A stretch of 64,000 nucleotides of DNA from Maribacter vaceletii (lineage in GTDB: Bacteria; Bacteroidota; Bacteroidia; Flavobacteriales; Flavobacteriaceae). Under the pieces are notes generated by a model. It did not search any database, was not told the DNA's origin, and saw only the letters and a program-made list of their open reading frames with translations. Both the position numbers and the translations under genes were made by a program. The stretch covers positions 372,001-436,000 of the forward strand of contig NZ_RBIQ01000009.1 of assembly GCF_003634105.1 (NCBI RefSeq), in the 5' to 3' direction. Below, one piece after another: positions 62,253 to 64,000 of this stretch (within the stretch, counting starts at the first letter, position 1; each line of letters begins with the position of its first letter).

Positions 62253-63029
62253 CTACTGTATCATTTTAGAGATAATAGAGTACAATTTTGGAAACTGAAT
62301 TTTAAACTCCTGCGGACTCTCTACAAAACATTCTACCGATACTGCAAAAAACTCATGAATATTTGTTTTACCATATTCTCTAAAATAGTTTGATGCATTT
62401 ACTCTTGCTATAAAATCTGGATTTTTAAACAACTTATTTATTTTACGCATCCCAAACATAAAAACATAAGACCTAAAGTTTAGTTTATTTGCAACGTTAA
62501 AACTTATAGCATGCGAAAACTCATGTACTGCCAAGTTAATATTGTCGTTAGGGATTTTAAACCCTTGTAATAAATTTTCTGCTGAAAATACTAACATTTT
62601 TAAAGACGGATTATATTCGCCATAATGCTTTTTCTTGGTATGAATAGAATAATACTCTTTTGGATATACGCGTATTTTTTCTACAGATAAAATTAGAAAA
62701 TCGGCCATACTTAAAGTTAGCATTGCAGCCGTAGCACTTAGTAAAAGTGTAATTTTTTCTTGCTGTTTTACATCTTCATGAAAAAGGATGGTTTTTCTTT
62801 CTCTAAAACGAACTACTCTTTTTCTAAAAAGCTTCTTTTTCTTTTTAGGTAAATCCTTAAAAAAAGGGAGATAATAAATTATAGTTTTCTCCTCCTCTGC
62901 CGTTAACGGAGGTATTCTTTTAAATGGATTAAGAAAAAATAAATCTAACGTATAATAAATAATATAGAGTAGATAGCCTAGAATAAAAGCCAAGGCAGTA
63001 AAACCAAAAATATGTATACCATCTAGCAT
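62253..63029 (-). CDS. MtfA-like (M90) zinc peptidase
   Basis: 258 residues. N-terminal membrane segment MLDGIHIFGFTALAFILGYLLYIIYYTLDLFFLNP; the peptidase domain has the zinc motif NLAVHEFSHAISF (HExxH, about 180-192) with further features PPLTAEEEKTIIYYLPFFKDLPKKKKKLFRKRVVRF, FLILSVEKIRVYPKEYY and a Glu in YGKTNIHEFFAVSVECFVESPQEF (EFFAVSVEXF, the third-ligand region of M90). MtfA binds and inactivates the Mlc repressor in E. coli; in Bacteroidota the partner is not known. The gene stands on its own before argS, with an intervening repeat. Confidence 0.85.
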   Translation of the reverse strand: MLDGIHIFGFTALAFILGYLLYIIYYTLDLFFLNPFKRIPPLTAEEEKTIIYYLPFFKDLPKKKKKLFRKRVVRFRERKTILFHEDVKQQEKITLLLSATAAMLTLSMADFLILSVEKIRVYPKEYYSIHTKKKHYGEYNPSLKMLVFSAENLLQGFKIPNDNINLAVHEFSHAISFNVANKLNFRSYVFMFGMRKINKLFKNPDFIARVNASNYFREYGKTNIHEFFAVSVECFVESPQEFKIQFPKLYSIISKMIQ

Positions 63030-63056
63030 ATTACTTATTGCGTTTTTTATGAACCC

Positions 63057-63115
63057 AAAACCCTATTCTCGATACACTTCTCCTTTGTCGAAGCACTCGA
63101 ATTGACGAATTTTTA
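63057..63115 (+). repeat. 59-nt direct repeat, copy 1
   Basis: Begins AAAACCCTATTCTCGATAC and contains TCCTTTGTCGAAGCACTCGA and ATTGACGAATTTTTA. Copy 2 (63208-63266) has the same 59 nt with about three differences. Between them, 63141-63193 is an inverted relative (AACGTC..CGAGTG..TATCGAGAA). Confidence 0.9.
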
Positions 63116-63140
63116 GTGAATTAATTAAACTTTTATAAAA

Positions 63141-63193
63141 AACGTCTTTTCGAGTGTTTTGACTCCTGAAAGAGAGACAAAATGTATCGAGAA
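63141..63193 (-). repeat. Inverted relative of the 59-nt repeat
   Basis: Its reverse complement reads TTCTCGATACA...CACTCGAA..GACGTT, matching the ends of copies 1 and 2; hence the 63.05-63.27 kb block can fold back on itself. Confidence 0.75.
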
Positions 63194-63207
63194 ACTTTTC
63201 CAAACCT

Positions 63208-63266
63208 AAAACCCTATTCTCGATATACTTCTCCTTTGTCGAAGCACTCGAATTGACGGGTTTTTA
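63208..63266 (+). repeat. 59-nt direct repeat, copy 2 (overlaps argS stop)
   Basis: Nearly identical to copy 1. Its last three bases (63264-63266) are the argS stop codon on the minus strand, so the element was present before or inserted exactly at the gene's end. Confidence 0.9.
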
Positions 63267-64000
63267 CATTCGCTCCGGCACCTCTACCCCTAATAAAGAA
63301 AAAGCATCTTGTATAACAGCGCTTACTTTTTTAGAAAGCTGTACTCTAAAAATTTTCTTTTGCTCGTCCTGCTCCCCTAAAATAGATACATTTTGGTAAA
63401 AGGAATTAAACTCCTTTACCAAATCATAGGTATAGTTTGCAATAATAGCCGGACTATAATTTTCTGCAGCCAATTGTATCGTTTCTGGGAAAATTTGTAA
63501 TTGTTTTATTAACTCTTTCTCCTTCTCATGTAAAGAGAAAGATGCATCTACAGCATCTTCTGTTGCCACACCCGTACTTTCTGCTTTACGCAAAATAGAT
63601 TGTATTCTGGCATAGGTGTATTGAATAAAAGGCCCTGTATTCCCTTGAAAATCTACCGACTCTTCTGGGTTAAACAAAATACGTTTTTTAGGGTCCACCT
63701 TTAAGATATAATATTTTAAAGCGCCCATACCAATCATATGGTACAATTTGTCTTTTTCTTCTGCAGAGTATTCCTCTAGTTTTCCTAACTCTTCGGATAT
63801 AGTAGCTGCCGTTTGCGCCATATCTTGCATAAGGTCATCGGCATCTACTACGGTACCCTCTCTACTCTTCATTTTTCCGCTAGGTAAATCTACCATACCA
63901 TAACTTAGGTGAAATAAATTTTTGGCCCAAGAGAAGCCTAATTTCTTTAGAATAAGGAATAGTACTTTAAAGTGGTAATCTTGCTCATTACCTACGGTGT
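63264..64000 (-). CDS. argS: Arginyl-tRNA synthetase, C-terminal part (runs off right edge)
   Basis: Charges tRNA-Arg. The frame is open from base 64000 (…VGNEQDYHFKVLFLILKKLGFSWAKNLFHLSYGMVDLP) to the stop at 63264, so about 245 residues are present. Motifs: SGKMKSREGTVVDADDLMQDM (KMSKS-type loop SGKMKSREGT), MGALKYYILKVDPKKRILFNPEESVDFQGNTGPFIQYTYARIQSILRKA (the ArgRS segment NTGPFIQYTYAR) and the anticodon-binding DALR domain end ending in SLLGVEVPERM. The internal Met at 63896 is not the true start. Ends with the stop overlapping repeat copy 2. Confidence 0.94.
   Translation of the reverse strand, partial: TVGNEQDYHFKVLFLILKKLGFSWAKNLFHLSYGMVDLPSGKMKSREGTVVDADDLMQDMAQTAATISEELGKLEEYSAEEKDKLYHMIGMGALKYYILKVDPKKRILFNPEESVDFQGNTGPFIQYTYARIQSILRKAESTGVATEDAVDASFSLHEKEKELIKQLQIFPETIQLAAENYSPAIIANYTYDLVKEFNSFYQNVSILGEQDEQKKIFRVQLSKKVSAVIQDAFSLLGVEVPERM

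Larger units (their letters stand above)
63030..63263. other. Intergenic region built of repeats
   Basis: Holds the two 59-nt direct repeats and their inverted relative; no gene seen. Confidence 0.6.

Noticed and set aside
63264-63896. argS frame starting at Met 63896
   Set aside because: The ATG at 63896 is internal: the frame continues without stop to base 64000 with argS-like sequence, so the gene is partial, not a 210-aa protein.

Overview
The window is a gene-dense, AT-rich (roughly two-thirds A+T by eye) piece of a chromosome from the family Flavobacteriaceae (phylum Bacteroidota), probably a marine or otherwise free-living member. Evidence: promoters carry the Bacteroidota -7 box TANNTTTG instead of a sigma70 -10; there are many short lipoprotein signals, two TonB-dependent receptors, an OmpA-type lipoprotein-like protein, an ECF sigma/FecR/TonB-receptor set, and families such as DUF2911, DUF6503, DUF6588 and DUF1361; the tmRNA encodes the tag GENNYALAA. 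I do not assign a genus. No rRNA, tRNA, CRISPR array, IS element or prophage was seen.

Layout. 1-7 kb: 3' part of secDF is off the left edge; then a small secreted protein that looks like a lone SecD P1 domain, malate dehydrogenase, two envelope proteins, gyrB. 7-13 kb: asnB, a DUF2911 protein, an ABC-F ATPase, an OmpA-family protein. 13-18 kb: a 1005-aa TPR protein followed by a barrel protein, opposite an FtsE-like ATPase. 19-26 kb: polyphosphate-glucokinase-like ROK kinase, typA, kdsA, a lysine/saccharopine-dehydrogenase-like enzyme, tmRNA. 26-31 kb: a cytochrome-c-linked sugar dehydrogenase, a PAS-LuxR regulator with a long, possibly structured leader, and an exonuclease/GIY-YIG fusion. 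31-37 kb: a minus-strand sulfur/redox run (aldose-epimerase-like, di-haem peroxidase, SulP transporter, CstB-like persulfide dioxygenase-rhodanese, and three very small membrane proteins). 37-46 kb: LolC/E permease and NamZ-type muramidase with abutting starts, YkgJ, methyltransferase, a metalloprotease lipoprotein, queE, HerA-like ATPase, Nudix. 46-51 kb: a redox-type regulatory block (NmrA-like, hydrolase, Rrf2, HxlR, second hydrolase) with visible operators, a truncated transglutaminase-like remnant and an esterase. 51-55 kb: folD, ffh. 53.5-62 kb: an ECF-sigma signalling island: repeat-built lipoprotein, rpoE-type sigma, FecR, STN-containing TonB receptor, and a second receptor. The right edge holds an MtfA-like peptidase, a 59-nt direct repeat pair and the 3' part of argS.

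Most noteworthy: (i) four genes (2104-, 35041-, 37041-, 43521-) have a perfect TANNTTTG box exactly 4 nt before the start codon, predicting leaderless mRNAs; (ii) a 12-nt motif AGTAGGGTATTT plus TGTT(T/A)TA at an identical 11-nt spacing lies upstream of both the repeat lipoprotein and fecR, a likely promoter of the local ECF sigma factor; (iii) matching palindromes in front of rrf2 and its downstream hydrolase, and a cluster of TTAC/GTAA palindromes between hxlR and a divergent hydrolase; (iv) three intergenic elements, each starting within about 13 nt of the stop codon of a plus-strand gene, that end in heptanucleotide tandem repeats (GGACTTT or GACTTTA). No single new system is proved; the ECF island and the sulfur run with microproteins are the best candidates for undescribed biology.
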